A DNA stretch of 64,000 nucleotides from Stutzerimonas stutzeri KOS6 (lineage in GTDB: Bacteria > Pseudomonadota > Gammaproteobacteria > Pseudomonadales > Pseudomonadaceae), in contig NZ_KK020678.1 of NCBI RefSeq assembly GCF_000307775.2, forward strand, positions 198,319 to 262,318, read 5' to 3'. Below, piece after piece: positions 1-10,063 of this stretch. How positions within the stretch are numbered: position 1 is the first letter of the stretch; every line of letters starts with the position of its first letter. The translations under genes and the position numbers were made by a program. The notes beneath the pieces were generated by a model. It was not told where the DNA came from. It ran no database searches and saw nothing but the letters and a program-made list of their open reading frames with translations.

Positions 1-34
1 TGATGCTGTGGTTGCTGTTCACCAGAACCTGCAT
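1..34 (-). CDS. N-terminus of a possible HPF/RaiA-like protein (partial)
   Basis: Only the first 11 codons lie in the window, reading MQVLVNSNHSI. An AGGAGG Shine-Dalgarno seven bases before the ATG makes this a convincing start. The first residues resemble the start of the HPF/RaiA-like protein at 26523 in this window (MQIQVHSDNHI), so a ribosome-associated inhibitor family member is the best guess. Too little is visible to be sure; the gene runs leftwards out of the window and is not co-directionally close to the LysR gene that follows. Confidence 0.45.
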   Translation of the reverse strand, partial: MQVLVNSNHSI

Positions 35-167
35 GGCTGTCCTCCTGAGTGAAGTGCTGTACGCAACCGATTCGGGGCAGGGGCGCGTTACAGCTACACA
101 AGGTACGACGTGGCAGCGTGGGGCGGGTTCCGCCACATTGTCCTGCCCGGACGCGCGGTTCCAAGCC

Positions 168-1067
168 TCAGCTCACGACGCCCGCGTACTCGCTCCGGCG
201 TGCCAGGCCGGCTTTCAATGCCTCGACCAGCAGGCGGACCCGGGGCAGCGAATAGCGTCGCTGCGGGTAAACGGCCCAGACGGCCGTATCCGGTGGCTGG
301 TTGGCGTCCAGCAAGGAGATCAGTTCTCCGCGGCGCAGGGGATCCTGCACGTAGTAATCGGGAAGCTGACACAGGCCGAATCCTCGCAACGCTGCATCCA
401 GCACTGCTTCGCCGCTATTGCAGCGCCAGTTTCCACTGGGCTTGAAGTGCTGCTCGCGACCATCGACCTGAAAGGCCCAGACGTCGCTCGTTCCGATCAG
501 GCAGTTATGTCGCGCCAGTTCCGAAAGCGTATGCGGTCTCCCATAGCGCTCCAGGTAGCCCGGGGCGGCGCACAGGAACATCGCCCGCGGTGCGATGCGG
601 GTGGCAACCAGGCGCGACTCGCTGAGCTTTCCAAGGCGGATGGCCAGGTCATAACCTTCCTGCACCAGGTCGAGGGTGCGGTTGGACAGTTCGATATCGA
701 CGCGCAGCTGCGGATGCCGGGCCATGAATTCGTTGACCAGCGGCACGATGAAGCGTTCGCCGTACGCGACCGCGGCAGTCATGCGCAGCAGACCGGTCGG
801 CGCGCTGTGCAGATCGCTGATGGCCAGGAAGGCTTCGTCGCGCTCCTCGATCAGCCGCTGACAGCGGGCAAAGAAGGTGTGTCCGGCTTCGGTCAGCGAG
901 ACGCGGCGGGTGGTGCGATAGAGCAGGCGCGCCTGCAATCGCTCTTCGAGGCGAGCGACCTGGCGGCTGACGTGCGAAGACGATACGCGCAGCCGCTCGG
1001 CGGCACGCATGAAGCTGCCGCATTCGACCACGGCAACGAACTCATCGAGGCCTTCCCAGCGATTCAT
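168..1067 (-). CDS. gfnR: LysR-type regulator, probable formaldehyde-detoxification regulator (GfnR-like)
   Basis: This 299-residue protein has the LysR layout: an N-terminal winged helix-turn-helix (about residues 5-62, including FMRAAERLRVSSSHVSRQVA) followed by an effector-binding domain of the periplasmic-binding-protein fold. The start at 1067 is preferred over an upstream ATG because GGAG lies six bases before it and the HTH then begins at residue 2. It is divergent from adhC, with about 180 bp between them that must hold both promoters. In Pseudomonas aeruginosa the LysR gene in the same place activates adhC and fghA in response to formaldehyde; the symbol is transferred by synteny and is an inference. 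Confidence 0.85.
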   Translation of the reverse strand: MNRWEGLDEFVAVVECGSFMRAAERLRVSSSHVSRQVARLEERLQARLLYRTTRRVSLTEAGHTFFARCQRLIEERDEAFLAISDLHSAPTGLLRMTAAVAYGERFIVPLVNEFMARHPQLRVDIELSNRTLDLVQEGYDLAIRLGKLSESRLVATRIAPRAMFLCAAPGYLERYGRPHTLSELARHNCLIGTSDVWAFQVDGREQHFKPSGNWRCNSGEAVLDAALRGFGLCQLPDYYVQDPLRRGELISLLDANQPPDTAVWAVYPQRRYSLPRVRLLVEALKAGLARRSEYAGVVS

Positions 1068-1160
1068 CGGTTCTCCAGCATGCAAGGGACTGAGCGCGCG
1101 GCATGGGCTCACCGAAACAGGGCGAATCGAGCCTCAGGCAGTAGGATTATCCCCGTATAG

Positions 1161-2363
<1,203 letters not shown>

Positions 2364-2380
2364 AAGCCGATGAGAGCGCC

Positions 2381-2422
2381 GGAGGCTGAAGGCGGGACGA
2401 TTCGCGTCTTCGTTCAGCCTCC
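2381..2422 (+). other. Stem-loop between adhC and fghA
   Basis: GGAGGCTGAA (2381-2390) pairs perfectly with TTCAGCCTCC (2413-2422) around a 22-base loop, in the gap between two genes of one pathway. There is no T-run, so it is not a simple terminator. It may stabilise the adhC message or attenuate read-through into fghA; that is inference. Confidence 0.5.
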
Positions 2423-2449
2423 AGCGTTTCCTCGGCTTCTGGAGATTTC

Positions 2450-3289
2450 ATGGAAAACCTTTCCTGCCAGAAAAGCTTCGGCGGCTGGCACAAGCGTTAC
2501 CGCCATCGATCCAGCAGTCTGAACTGTGACATGGTATTCGCCGTATACCTGCCGCCCCAGGCGGAGCAGGGCGAGAAACTGCCGGTGCTGTACTGGCTGT
2601 CCGGGCTGACCTGCACGGACGAGAACTTCATGCAGAAGGCCGCTGCGCAACGCCTCGCCGCCGAGCTCGGCCTGATCATCGTCGCGCCGGATACCAGTCC
2701 GCGCGGTGCCGGTGTGCCGGACGATCCCGATGGTGCCTGGGATTTCGGCCTCGGTGCCGGTTTCTACCTCAACGCCACCGAGCAGCCGTGGGCGCAGCAC
2801 TATCGGATGTATGACTATGTGGTCGAAGAGCTGCCAACCCTGATCGAGGCCAACTTCCCGGTTTCCGATCGTCGCGGCATCAGCGGCCACTCCATGGGTG
2901 GCCATGGCGCCTTGATCTGTGCGCTCAAGAACCCTGGCCGTTACCAATCGCTGTCGGCCTTTGCACCCATCAGCAATCCGCTCAACTGCCCGTGGGGCGA
3001 GAAGGCCTTCGGCAACTACCTGGGCCAGGATCGCTCGCGCTGGCGCGAATGGGATGCCTGCGCGCTGATCGGCGAAGCCGGCGAGAAACTACCGATCCTG
3101 GTGGATCAGGGCGATCGCGACGACTTCATGGTCAGCCAGCTGAAACCCGAAGCGCTGGAGGCGGCAGCCAGGGCGGCCGGCCACCCGCTGACCCTGCGTA
3201 TCCAGCCCGGCTATGACCACAGCTACTACTTCATCGCCAGCTTCATCGACGACCACCTGCGTCATCATGCCAAGGCGCTGAAGGCGTAG
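2450..3289 (+). CDS. fghA: S-formylglutathione hydrolase
   Basis: A 279-residue esterase-D-type serine hydrolase that releases formate and glutathione from S-formylglutathione, completing formaldehyde detoxification begun by AdhC. The nucleophile elbow [10 protein letters not shown] lies near residue 148, and the Asp and His of the triad are probably in DQGDRDDFM and YDHSYYF. Its length matches the family. It lies 86 bp behind adhC and is probably co-expressed. The last eight codons are part of a 147-bp tandem duplication that continues into the downstream intergenic region. Confidence 0.96.
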   Translation: MENLSCQKSFGGWHKRYRHRSSSLNCDMVFAVYLPPQAEQGEKLPVLYWLSGLTCTDENFMQKAAAQRLAAELGLIIVAPDTSPRGAGVPDDPDGAWDFGLGAGFYLNATEQPWAQHYRMYDYVVEELPTLIEANFPVSDRRGISGHSMGGHGALICALKNPGRYQSLSAFAPISNPLNCPWGEKAFGNYLGQDRSRWREWDACALIGEAGEKLPILVDQGDRDDFMVSQLKPEALEAAARAAGHPLTLRIQPGYDHSYYFIASFIDDHLRHHAKALKA

Positions 3290-3559
3290 GGTGGACGACG
3301 GCGAGGCCTCATTCACGCGTTTGCTCCGGTCGGCGCCGTTGCCGCCGGGGCGTTTGCATGGCGCGTCGGGCCGCGTGGAAAACGCTTCGCGGTTTTCCAT
3401 CCTACGAAACCGCATGCCGAGGCGCTGAAGGCGTAGGGTGGATGACGGCGAAGCCTCATCCACGCGTTTGCTCCGGTCGGCGACGTTGCCGCCGGGGCGT
3501 TTGCATGACGCGCCGGGTCGCGTGGAAAACGCTTCGCGGTTTTCCACCCGACGTAACGG
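3266..3559 (+). repeat. 147-bp tandem duplication covering the 3' end of fghA and REP-like DNA
   Basis: The segment from 3266 is repeated with a period of 147 bases from 3413, with a few mismatches. Copy 1 begins inside fghA (ATGCCAAGGCGCTGAAGGCG then the TAG stop), so copy 2 carries a non-coding echo of the last fghA codons. Each copy ends in the palindrome GTGGAAAACGCTTCGCGGTTTTCCA, broken here as GTGGAAAAC, GCTTCG, CGGTTTTCCA, which resembles the REP palindromes seen elsewhere in the window. Confidence 0.85.
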
Positions 3560-3575
3560 TGCATGGCCAAACAAA

Positions 3576-3608
3576 AAAGGCCCGACCGGATTTCCCGGTC
3601 GGGCCTTT
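3576..3608. terminator. Bidirectional rho-independent terminator between fghA and the ene-reductase
   Basis: AAAGGCCCGACCGG (3576-3589) pairs with CCGGTCGGGCCTTT (3595-3608) around a five-base loop, with A-rich and T-rich flanks. It lies between convergent genes and can serve both strands. Confidence 0.9.
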
Positions 3609-3621
3609 CCATCGCCAGGAG

Positions 3622-4671
3622 CTAGAGCGATGGATAATCGGTAAAGCCAGCCGGGCCCTGGGCATAGAACAGTTCGGGCTTGGGCTCGTTCAGGGGGGCG
3701 TCCTGGCGCAGGCGCGTGACCAGGTCCGGATTGGCGATGTAGGGGATGCCGAATGCGACCGCATCGGCCTTGCCTTCGGCCAGCCAGGCGTTGGCCTGCT
3801 GCTTGGTGAAGCGCTCGTTGGCGATGTAGACGCCACCGAAGATCTGCTTCAACTGCGGGCCGAGGCTGTCCTCGCCGGCTTTCTCGCGGGTGCAGATGAA
3901 GGCGACGCCGCGCTTGCCGAGCTCGCGGGCCACATGGCCGAAGGTTTCGGCGCGGTTTGAGTCGCCCATGTCATGGGAATCGGCGCGCGGCGCCAGGTGT
4001 ACGCCGACGCGGCCGGCGCCCCATACCGAGATGGCTGCATCGGTCACTTCCAGCAGCAGTCGTGCACGGTTTTCCAGCGAGCCGCCGTAGGCATCGGTGC
4101 GTGTGTTGGTGCTGTCCTGCAGAAACTGGTCGAGCAGGTAGCCGTTGGCACCGTGGATCTCCACGCCGTCGAAGCCGGCTTCCTTGGCATTCTCGGCACC
4201 CTTGCGGTAGGCCTCGATGATGCCGGGAAGCTCATCGGTCTCCAGCGCGCGAGGGGTCTCGTAGTCCTTCATCGGACGGACCAGGCTGACATGTCCGGCC
4301 GGCTTGATGGCGCTCGGGGCGACCGGCAGCTGGCCGTCCAGATAGATCGGGTCGGAGATGCGGCCGACGTGCCAGAGTTGCAGGACGATCTTGCCGCCCT
4401 TGGCATGCACCGCGTCGGTGACCTTCTTCCAGCCCTGAACCTGCTCGGCGGACCAGATGCCGGGAGTGTCCGGGTAGCCGACGCCCATCGGGGTCACCGA
4501 GGTGGCTTCGCTGATGATCAGGCCGGCATCGGCACGCTGGGCGTAGTATTCGGCGATCAGGTCGCCGGGCACACGGCCGGGCTCGGCGCGGCAGCGGGTC
4601 AGCGGCGCCATGATGATGCGGTTTGTCAGTTCCAGGTCGCCGATCTTGATCGGGTCGAAGAGTGTGGGCAT
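3622..4671 (-). CDS. Old Yellow Enzyme family alkene reductase (NemA/XenB-like)
   Basis: A 349-residue FMN-dependent TIM-barrel reductase that reduces activated C=C bonds and nitro compounds with NAD(P)H. Seen are the N-terminal LFDPIKIGDLELTNRIIMAP, the substrate-anion pair in HGANGYLLDQFL and the downstream RTDAYGGSLENR that typify the N-ethylmaleimide/xenobiotic reductases. AGGAG lies ten bases before the start. It follows an ArsR-type repressor gene 37 bp upstream on the same strand, so the pair is probably one autoregulated operon responding to an electrophile. The natural substrate cannot be read from the sequence. Confidence 0.93.
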   Translation of the reverse strand: MPTLFDPIKIGDLELTNRIIMAPLTRCRAEPGRVPGDLIAEYYAQRADAGLIISEATSVTPMGVGYPDTPGIWSAEQVQGWKKVTDAVHAKGGKIVLQLWHVGRISDPIYLDGQLPVAPSAIKPAGHVSLVRPMKDYETPRALETDELPGIIEAYRKGAENAKEAGFDGVEIHGANGYLLDQFLQDSTNTRTDAYGGSLENRARLLLEVTDAAISVWGAGRVGVHLAPRADSHDMGDSNRAETFGHVARELGKRGVAFICTREKAGEDSLGPQLKQIFGGVYIANERFTKQQANAWLAEGKADAVAFGIPYIANPDLVTRLRQDAPLNEPKPELFYAQGPAGFTDYPSL

Positions 4672-4708
4672 AGCGATACCGCTCCTGTGCAGGTGGTTCG
4701 GGAAATAT

Positions 4709-5011
4709 TCAGAGGTCTTGGCCGAGCCGCTCGATGAAGGTCTGGATGACTTCGTCGTTGCGCTTGAAGAAGTGCCACTGGCCGACTTTCTGGCTGGTTA
4801 CCAGTTCGGCCTTCTGCAGCGTCGCCAGATGGGCCGATACGGTCGATTGCGACAGGCCGGCGCGCTGGTCGATCTGCCCGGCACAGACACCGGTTTCCAG
4901 CGAGTGGTGCTGCTCGGCGAAGTGGCGCTGCGGTTCCCTGAGCCAGCGCAGGATGTCGCGGCGCAGCGGATGGGCGAGTGCCTTGATGATGTCGTCGAAA
5001 TCGTCCGGCAT
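4709..5011 (-). CDS. ArsR-family winged-helix repressor
   Basis: A 100-residue ArsR-type protein with the recognition helix AGLSQSTVSAHLATLQKAEL at about residues 55-74. The start at 5011 follows GGGGAC at five bases; an upstream ATG at 5041 has no comparable site. A metal site is not obvious, since the ELCVCDL motif of arsenic sensors is absent, although one cysteine (TGVCAGQ) is present and could sense electrophiles. It probably represses itself and the downstream ene-reductase from an inverted repeat in the upstream gap. Divergent from ispF. Confidence 0.85.
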   Translation of the reverse strand: MPDDFDDIIKALAHPLRRDILRWLREPQRHFAEQHHSLETGVCAGQIDQRAGLSQSTVSAHLATLQKAELVTSQKVGQWHFFKRNDEVIQTFIERLGQDL

Positions 5012-5051
5012 GGAAAGTCCCCGGTGTGTATATCGGAACACGACGAACTAT

Positions 5052-5071
5052 ATATCGGGGATTTGCGATAT
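5052..5071. promoter_or_regulatory. Candidate ArsR operator in the arsR-ispF gap
   Basis: A perfect inverted repeat, ATATCG, eight bases, CGATAT, lies 41 bp upstream of the ArsR start codon. A further half site (TATATCGGAA) is at 5029-5038. ArsR proteins bind imperfect dyads of this size over their own promoters, so autorepression is inferred. Confidence 0.45.
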
Positions 5072-5196
5072 TGGATCGATTCGGCTGATGGTGCTTATCG
5101 TCGGTGTCGATGATCGGCCGCATCGAGGTGATCCGCTCAAGCGGCTGTCGGCTCCTGTAGAATCGTCGCCTCGAGATTTTCCAGGGTTTTGCATCT

Positions 5197-5670
5197 ATGC
5201 GTATCGGCCACGGTTACGACGTGCACCGCTTCGGCGAAGGCGATCACATCACGCTCGGCGGCGTGCGGATTCCACACAGATACGGGCTGCTGGCGCATTC
5301 CGACGGTGATGTGCTGCTGCATGCCCTGAGCGATGCACTGTTGGGCGCCGCGGCGCTGGGCGATATCGGCAAGCATTTCCCGGACACCGACCCGCAGTTC
5401 AAGGGCGCCGACAGTCGCGTGCTGCTGCGCCATGTACTGGCGCAGGTACAGGCCAAGGGCTGGCAGGTCGGCAATGTCGACGCCACCATCGTTGCCCAGG
5501 CGCCGAAGATGGCCCCGCACATCGACAACATGCGCGCATTGATCGCTGCGGACCTGCAGGTGCAGCTGGATCAGGTCAACGTCAAGGCGACCACCACCGA
5601 GAAGCTCGGCTTCACCGGGCGCGAGGAGGGGATCGCCGTGCACGCCGTTGCCTTGCTGGTTCGCGCATGA
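5197..5670 (+). CDS. ispF: 2-C-methyl-D-erythritol 2,4-cyclodiphosphate synthase
   Basis: A 157-residue enzyme of the MEP isoprenoid pathway that cyclises 4-diphosphocytidyl-methylerythritol 2-phosphate with release of CMP. The metal ligands are visible as Asp8, His10 (GYDVH) and His42 (DVLLHAL), and the family motif [11 protein letters not shown] is near the C-terminus. Length is normal. It overlaps truD by four bases (ATGA), the first link in a tightly packed run to rpoS. Its usual partner ispD is not in the window. Confidence 0.97.
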   Translation: MRIGHGYDVHRFGEGDHITLGGVRIPHRYGLLAHSDGDVLLHALSDALLGAAALGDIGKHFPDTDPQFKGADSRVLLRHVLAQVQAKGWQVGNVDATIVAQAPKMAPHIDNMRALIAADLQVQLDQVNVKATTTEKLGFTGREEGIAVHAVALLVRA

Positions 5671-6707
5671 CCGAAGACCAGTTGCTTGGCCCGCGTGCCC
5701 ATGGTGATCCTTGCGGCAGCGCGGTACTCAAGGCGGTAGCCGAGGATTTCCAGGTCGACGAGGTGCTCGACATTCCGCTCTCGGGCGAAGGCGAGCACCT
5801 GTGGCTGTGGGTGGAAAAACGCAACCTGAATACAGAGGAAGCCGCCCGGCGCATAGCCCGTGCCGCCGGCGTACCTTTGAAGATGATCAGCTATGCCGGT
5901 CTGAAGGACCGCCAGGCCCTGACCCGGCAATGGTTCAGCCTGCACCTGCCGGGCAAGGCCGACCCGGAGCTGGCTGCGGCGGAGGACGGCAGCCTGGCGA
6001 TCCTCAAGCGTACCCGCCACCAGCGCAAGCTGCAGCGCGGGGCGCACTCGGCCAACGGCTTCCGGCTGCGCCTGACCGAGCTGCGCGGCGATCACGCGCT
6101 GCTCGATGCTCGATTGCAGCGGATCAAGGAGCAGGGTGTACCGAACTACTTCGGGCTGCAGCGTTTCGGCTACGACGGCGGCAACCTGCACGGTGCGCGA
6201 GACTTCGCCGCCAAAGGCGAGTTGCCGGCGCAGCGCAACCTGCGCTCACGCCTGCTCTCTGCCGGGCGCAGCTACCTGTTCAATCGCGTGCTGGCCGAGC
6301 GGGTCGGCGATGGCAGCTGGCAACGGGCGCGCGTGGGCGATCTGCTGGCCTTTACCGACAGTCGCAGCTTCTTTTTGGCGGGTGAAACGGAATGCAGCGA
6401 CCCGCGCCTGGCGATTCTCGACCTGCATCCGTCGGGGCCGCTGTGGGGGGCGGGCGGCTCGCCCGCCAATGACGACGTTCAGGCGCTGGAGGATGCGGTC
6501 GCTGCAACTGAGCCCGGTATCGCCAATTGGTTGGCACAAGCTGGAATGAAGCACGAACGGCGAATTCTTCGCCTCCCCATCGGCGGTTTGTCGTGGCATT
6601 ATCCCGGACCTGACATTCTGCAACTGGAATTCGTCCTGCCGACCGGATGCTTCGCTACCGCCATGGTGCGCGAGGTGGTCAACCTGGCAGGGCAGACGGA
6701 CATCTGA
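5667..6707 (+). CDS. truD: tRNA pseudouridine(13) synthase
   Basis: A 346-residue TruD that converts U13 of certain tRNAs to pseudouridine. The catalytic aspartate lies in [17 protein letters not shown] at about residue 80, and NYFGLQRFG is the second family signature. It overlaps ispF at its start and surE at its end (TGATG), so translation is probably coupled. Nothing unusual in length or motifs. Confidence 0.96.
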   Translation: MTEDQLLGPRAHGDPCGSAVLKAVAEDFQVDEVLDIPLSGEGEHLWLWVEKRNLNTEEAARRIARAAGVPLKMISYAGLKDRQALTRQWFSLHLPGKADPELAAAEDGSLAILKRTRHQRKLQRGAHSANGFRLRLTELRGDHALLDARLQRIKEQGVPNYFGLQRFGYDGGNLHGARDFAAKGELPAQRNLRSRLLSAGRSYLFNRVLAERVGDGSWQRARVGDLLAFTDSRSFFLAGETECSDPRLAILDLHPSGPLWGAGGSPANDDVQALEDAVAATEPGIANWLAQAGMKHERRILRLPIGGLSWHYPGPDILQLEFVLPTGCFATAMVREVVNLAGQTDI

Positions 6708-7456
6708 TGCGTATTCTGATCGCCAACGACGACGGGGTGTATGCACCTGGGCTCGCCGCGCTTTATGACGCGCTGGCCGATTATGCCGAGTGCAAGGTGG
6801 TCGCCCCGATCCAGGACATGAGCGGAGCCAGCAGCGCGCTCACCCTGGATCGCCCGCTTCATCCTGTAAGCATGCCGAATGGCTTCATCGGCTTGAACGG
6901 CTCACCCACCGATTGCGTGCACCTGGGGCTCAACGGGTTGCTCGAGCAAACGCCGGACATGGTGGTTTCGGGGATCAATCTCGGCGCCAACCTGGGTGAC
7001 GACGTGCTCTATTCGGGTACGGTCGCCGCGGCCATCGAAGGACGCTTCACCGGGCGACCGGCATTTGCCTTTTCCCTGGTGTCACGCTCGACGGACAACC
7101 TGCCGGCAGCCGCTTTCATTGCCCGCTCGCTGGTAGAAAAGCACGACCAACTCGAGCTGCCGCCGCGAACCGTACTCAGCGTCAATGTGCCCAATCTGCC
7201 GCTCGATCATATCCGTGGCATCCAGCTTACTCGCCTGGGACATCGCAGTCGGGCCAAGCCTCCGGTCAAGCAGGCCAACCCGCGTGGCAAGGAGGGCTAC
7301 TGGATTTCCGTCGCCGGCGACGTGGAAGACGGCGGCCCGGGTACCGACTTTCATGCCGTCATGCAGGGCTACGTTTCCATCACCCCGCTGCAGCTGGATC
7401 GAACCTTCCATGAGGCCTTTCACGGCCTCGAGAGCTGGCTGGAGAAAGTGCTGTGA
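6707..7456 (+). CDS. surE: 5'/3'-nucleotidase SurE
   Basis: A 249-residue stationary-phase survival phosphatase acting on nucleoside monophosphates. The metal site is visible as Asp8-Asp9 (ANDDG), Ser39 (SGASSA) and the Asn in [12 protein letters not shown]. The ATG at 6707 overlaps the truD stop and gives the canonical [10 protein letters not shown] start. It precedes pcm with a four-base GTGA overlap. Membership of the rpoS operon region agrees with its stress role. Confidence 0.97.
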   Translation: MRILIANDDGVYAPGLAALYDALADYAECKVVAPIQDMSGASSALTLDRPLHPVSMPNGFIGLNGSPTDCVHLGLNGLLEQTPDMVVSGINLGANLGDDVLYSGTVAAAIEGRFTGRPAFAFSLVSRSTDNLPAAAFIARSLVEKHDQLELPPRTVLSVNVPNLPLDHIRGIQLTRLGHRSRAKPPVKQANPRGKEGYWISVAGDVEDGGPGTDFHAVMQGYVSITPLQLDRTFHEAFHGLESWLEKVL

Positions 7457-8130
7457 CTCATCGCGGACAAGACAGCCTGCTCCATGGATCGGGAATGACA
7501 TCGCAGCGCACGCGGGATCGGCTGATCCAGCGCCTCTACGAAGAAGGGCTGTCCAACGCCCAGGTGCTGGAGGTGATTCGCCGTACCCCGCGTCACCTGT
7601 TCGTCGACGAGGCCCTGGCGCACCGCGCCTACGAAGACACGGCGCTTCCCATCGGTCATAACCAGACCATTTCGCAGCCGTTCATGGTCGCGCGCATGAG
7701 CGAGCTGCTGCTGGCCGATGGCCCTCTGGACAAGGTACTGGAGATCGGTACCGGCTCCGGTTACCAGACCGCCGTGCTGGCGCAACTGGTCGAACGAGTG
7801 TTCTCCGTCGAGCGCATTCAGGCCTTGCAGGACCGCGCCAAGGAGCGCCTGGTCGAACTCAAGCTACGCAATGTTGTCTTTCGCTGGGGCGATGGTTGGG
7901 AGGGCTGGCCTGCGCTGGCGCCATACAACGGCATCATCGTCACCGCAGCGGCAACCGATGTGCCGCAGGCTCTGCTCGACCAGCTGGCGCCCGGTGGGCG
8001 TCTGGTGATTCCGGTAGGTGCCGGCGAAGTCCAGCAGCTCATGCTGATCATTCGAGAGGAGAACGGCTTTTCGCGTCATCTTCTGGACACTGTGCGTTTC
8101 GTGCCGCTGCTCAATGGCCCCGTGATTTGA
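7453..8130 (+). CDS. pcm: Protein-L-isoaspartate O-methyltransferase
   Basis: Repairs isomerised aspartyl residues using S-adenosylmethionine. Motif I is [18 protein letters not shown], and the substrate-binding [14 protein letters not shown] precedes it. The GTG at 7453 overlaps the surE stop and gives 225 residues; the ATG at 7495 gives 211 residues starting [10 protein letters not shown], the usual Pseudomonas length, and may be the true start. No strong Shine-Dalgarno decides between them. Cotranscribed with surE. Confidence 0.95.
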   Translation: MTHRGQDSLLHGSGMTSQRTRDRLIQRLYEEGLSNAQVLEVIRRTPRHLFVDEALAHRAYEDTALPIGHNQTISQPFMVARMSELLLADGPLDKVLEIGTGSGYQTAVLAQLVERVFSVERIQALQDRAKERLVELKLRNVVFRWGDGWEGWPALAPYNGIIVTAAATDVPQALLDQLAPGGRLVIPVGAGEVQQLMLIIREENGFSRHLLDTVRFVPLLNGPVI

Positions 8131-8149
8131 TCATTCAGCGGAAGAAAGC

Positions 8150-9085
8150 ATGAAAAACGCTTTATTGTTGTACGCCAAAGGCATGGCCATGGGCGCGGCG
8201 GATGTGGTGCCCGGTGTCTCGGGCGGTACCGTAGCGTTCATCACCGGCATCTACGACGAGTTGCTGCGCTCCATCAGCGCGGTGCCCTATGCCGTCGGCC
8301 CGTTGCTGCGAGGGCGCGTCGGTGAAGCCTGGAAGACCGCCAACGCCGGTTTCCTGCTGGTTCTCTTTGCTGGCGTTCTCACCAGCATTCTCAGCCTGGC
8401 CAGGTTGATCACGTTTCTGCTGGAGGAGTACCCGATCCCCGTCTGGTCGTTTTTCTTCGGTCTTATCCTGGTGTCGGTGCATCTGGTGGGCAAGGAAATC
8501 CAGCGGCGCAACCTTTCGCGGCTGCTGAGTTTCTGCCTGGGGATCGGCTTCGCCTACTGGATAACCGTAGCGGCCCCCGTGCAATGGGGCAGCGGTAGCC
8601 TGAGCCTGTTTCTTGCGGGGGCGATTGCCATCTGCGCGATGATCCTTCCGGGTATTTCCGGCAGCTTCATTCTCGTGCTGCTGGGGCTGTATCCGGTGGT
8701 GCTGGGTGCCGTGAAGAGCCTCGATATCGGTGTGATGATGACGTTCGCTGGCGGATGCCTGGTCGGGTTGCTGAGCTTCGCCAAGTTCCTCAGCTGGCTG
8801 CTCAAGCATTGGCGCGACATGACCCTGGCGTTTCTGACCGGTCTGATGCTCGGCTCGCTGAACAAGGTCTGGCCCTGGAAGGAAACGCTTACCTGGCGTA
8901 CCAGTTCCAGCGGCGAGAATGTTCCGGTACTGCAGCAGAACCTGCTTCCGGGAGCCTATGGTGATCTCACCGGCCAGGATCCGCAGCTGCTCTTGGCTGT
9001 GCTGCTGGCGGTCGGCGGTATCGTGCTGGTGTTGGCGCTCGAGTGGTTCGCCGGTCGGCGTCAGCCCATGACCGAAAGCGTCTGA
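8150..9085 (+). CDS. popT: DUF368 membrane protein, undecaprenyl-phosphate translocase (PopT family)
   Basis: A 311-residue polytopic protein, about eight transmembrane segments, with the DUF368 signature GAADVVPGVSGGTVAFITG near the N-terminus and a second related loop AMILPGISGSFILVLLG around residue 160. DUF368 proteins have been shown in other bacteria to return undecaprenyl phosphate across the cytoplasmic membrane for reuse in envelope synthesis. GGAAGAAAGC precedes the ATG. It sits between pcm and nlpD, so an envelope-recycling protein is embedded in the stationary-phase operon. The symbol is by family, not by proven orthology. Confidence 0.85.
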   Translation: MKNALLLYAKGMAMGAADVVPGVSGGTVAFITGIYDELLRSISAVPYAVGPLLRGRVGEAWKTANAGFLLVLFAGVLTSILSLARLITFLLEEYPIPVWSFFFGLILVSVHLVGKEIQRRNLSRLLSFCLGIGFAYWITVAAPVQWGSGSLSLFLAGAIAICAMILPGISGSFILVLLGLYPVVLGAVKSLDIGVMMTFAGGCLVGLLSFAKFLSWLLKHWRDMTLAFLTGLMLGSLNKVWPWKETLTWRTSSSGENVPVLQQNLLPGAYGDLTGQDPQLLLAVLLAVGGIVLVLALEWFAGRRQPMTESV

Positions 9086-9113
9086 CGCAGTTGTCTATGA
9101 AAGGGAGCGGGCA

Positions 9114-9965
9114 TTGAGGCTCACAGCAGTACGGCGGTGGATTCGCGACCCCATGGTTCGTTCGATGCTCGGCGTAGCGCTGATCGCCGGTACGCTGGTC
9201 GGCTGTGTCTCCTCGGCTCCTGGTGGCAGTGTGCAGGTCGTCGATCGCAATCAGCGTGACCGCGTCACCAGCGGCCAGTACGTCGTTCGCCGCGGCGACA
9301 CGCTCTGGTCGATCGCCTTCCGCTTCGGCTGGGATTGGCGCGAGCTGGCACGCGTCAATGGTATCCAGCCGCCACATGTCATCTACCCTGGACAGAAGAT
9401 TCGGTTCAGTGGCGCGGCAACTCGGGTGGCCGCCGCCACGCCCCGTCCGGCGCCGCAGGCCGCACCCAGACCGGCGCCATCGACGCCGGTCGTAGTCGCC
9501 ACGCCGGTGCCCCGTCAGCCTGCGATCACCGCGCAGCCAGCTCCGCCGACCAGCCAGCCAGCGCGTACTCCGGTGACGCCCGTTACCCGCTCCGCAAGCG
9601 GCTGGGCATGGCCTGCGAACGGCACGGTCATCGGTCGTTTTTCCTCAAACGGTAGTTTGAATAAAGGAATTGATATCGCTGGGGAATTAGGACAGCCTGT
9701 TCTGGCTGCTTCTGATGGGACTGTGGTGTACGCCGGTAGTGGATTACGGGGTTACGGCGAACTTGTGATCATCAAGCATAGCGATACCTATGTAAGCGCC
9801 TACGGACACAACCGCAGGCTGCTGGTGCGGGAGGGCCAACAAGTCAAGGCTGGGCAAGGTATTGCCGAGATGGGGTCTACGGGAACCGACCGGGTGAAGC
9901 TGCATTTCGAAATTCGTCGCCAGGGTAAACCCATCGATCCGCTGCAATATCTGCCGAGACGTTGA
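9114..9965 (+). CDS. nlpD: NlpD-like LysM/degenerate M23 lipoprotein, amidase activator
   Basis: A 283-residue envelope protein starting at TTG (GGGAG seven bases upstream). A lipobox-like LVGC puts the lipid-anchored cysteine at residue 31, followed by one LysM domain (YVVRRGDTLWSIAFRF, about 59-103), a Pro/Ala-rich linker and a C-terminal M23 domain. The zinc ligands are lost: the usual HxGxD is NKGID and the usual HxH is KLH, so it should activate an amidase rather than cut peptidoglycan, as E. coli NlpD does. Directly precedes rpoS, whose promoter in pseudomonads lies within nlpD. An ATG at 9153 is a less likely start. Confidence 0.93.
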   Translation: MRLTAVRRWIRDPMVRSMLGVALIAGTLVGCVSSAPGGSVQVVDRNQRDRVTSGQYVVRRGDTLWSIAFRFGWDWRELARVNGIQPPHVIYPGQKIRFSGAATRVAAATPRPAPQAAPRPAPSTPVVVATPVPRQPAITAQPAPPTSQPARTPVTPVTRSASGWAWPANGTVIGRFSSNGSLNKGIDIAGELGQPVLAASDGTVVYAGSGLRGYGELVIIKHSDTYVSAYGHNRRLLVREGQQVKAGQGIAEMGSTGTDRVKLHFEIRRQGKPIDPLQYLPRR

Positions 9966-10063
9966 CCTGTCGCCTGCCTGTTCCAGCACTAGGTTAGGCT
10001 TGAGCGTAGCCAGGGACCCGCGTCGCTTGGGCCTGTTGTCGAACTCGGAACAGGACAAGAATA

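Noticed and set aside
3266..3559. Short repeats suggesting a CRISPR array
   Set aside because: Only two copies with a 147-base period, no spacer structure and no cas genes.
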